The notes under the pieces are model-generated. The model was given only the letters and a program-made list of their open reading frames with translations, did not search any database and was not told where the DNA came from. DNA of 51,904 nt from Prevotella sp. (GTDB lineage: Bacteria; Bacteroidota; Bacteroidia; Bacteroidales; Bacteroidaceae), in NCBI GenBank assembly GCA_017509155.1, contig JAFWQE010000219.1:1-51904 (forward strand), written 5' to 3'. Of the stretch, positions 51,699 to 51,904 are shown in pieces. Position 1 is the stretch's first letter. Each line of letters opens with the position of its first letter. A program made the position numbers and the translations under genes.

Positions 51699-51880
51699 GT
51701 GAAGAGTGAAGAAACTTTTTATTAAAAAGTGAAGAGAACTATAAGTGAAGAGTGAAAAGTGAAGAGTGAAGAATTTTGAAAGTGAAGAGTGAAAAGTGAA
51801 GAGTGAAGAATTTTGAAAGTGAAGAGTGAAAAGTGAAGAGTGAAGAATTTTGAAAGTGAAGAGTGAAGAGTGAAGAATTT
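51699..51880. repeat. GTGAARA heptamer block with 37-bp VNTR
   Basis: GTGAAGA/GTGAAAA heptamers run through this stretch. From 51744 a 37-bp unit (five heptamer-like blocks plus TTTTGAA) is repeated: 51744-51780, 51781-51817, 51818-51854 and a partial copy to about 51880. The full copies look identical, which suggests recent tandem duplication. No gene is seen after 51690. Confidence 0.92.
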
Positions 51881-51904
51881 GCTGCCGCCGTCCGTGTAGG
51901 TACA

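Overview
The window looks like chromosome from a member of the Bacteroidales, most likely a Prevotella-type organism. The evidence is a set of promoters with the Bacteroidetes -7 box TAnnTTTG (often with TTG/TTTG about 19-20 bp upstream), near absence of Shine-Dalgarno sites, several secreted proteins with C-terminal type IX secretion (T9SS/Por) sorting domains, a GldB-type lipoprotein, a BspA-like leucine-rich protein, and Bacteroidetes-type Wza/Wzc/CpsB polysaccharide genes. No insertion sequence, prophage, CRISPR array or integrase was seen. It is ordinary core genome with one surface-polysaccharide locus and unusual short-repeat content.

Layout. 1-5.8 kb: a TPR/transmembrane regulator cut by the window edge, a secreted caspase-fold (C13-like) protein that appears to have lost its catalytic residues, and a BspA-like LRR protein. 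5.8-10.4 kb: mazG, a lipocalin-like lipoprotein, ribonuclease Z, a tiny T9SS-tagged protein, then an ECF sigma operon (sigma, membrane anti-sigma candidate, Spy/CpxP-like periplasmic protein). 10.4-18.3 kb: a DUF4861-type protein, gldB, a radical SAM protein, tRNA-Arg(ACG), a hemerythrin-LuxR regulator, the zapB-like/zapA/rny cluster, a 22-bp-periodic repeat array and an unknown protein. 18.4-30.6 kb: a two-armed exopolysaccharide locus. The plus arm holds Wzc-type kinase, HAD phosphatase and WecA-type transferase. The minus arm holds wza, a second wzc, cpsB phosphatase, gmd, fcl, rfbA and rfbC. 30.7-33.8 kb: kdsA and kdsD (Kdo synthesis) and cardiolipin synthase. 33.8-37.5 kb: a second 22-bp-periodic array, a large TPR protein and an orphan substrate-binding lipoprotein. 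37.6-43.6 kb: radA, a secreted beta-helix protein, a YiiX-like papain-fold protein, queC and pgk. 43.6-51.9 kb: a helix-hairpin-helix outer-membrane barrel protein, a multidomain CE15-type esterase, guaA and a MurU-like nucleotidyltransferase, ending in a 37-bp VNTR.

How the genes fit together: the two-armed locus can start an undecaprenyl-linked repeat unit (WecA), make GDP-fucose and part of dTDP-rhamnose, and control chain length and export through Wza plus two tyrosine kinases and one phosphatase. Glycosyltransferases, Wzx/Wzy, rfbB and rfbD are not in the window. Five proteins look like T9SS cargo, and GldB belongs to the same gliding/T9SS world.

The least explained signals are the intergenic arrays with a strict 22-bp register (17.4-17.6 and 33.8-34.0 kb), a set of different heptamer-based repeats that lie between genes, in promoters and in frame inside radA and guaA, an ECF sigma gene with ATC where ATG is expected, and a T9SS sorting domain with almost no passenger. 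All functions are read from motifs by eye; no database search was run.
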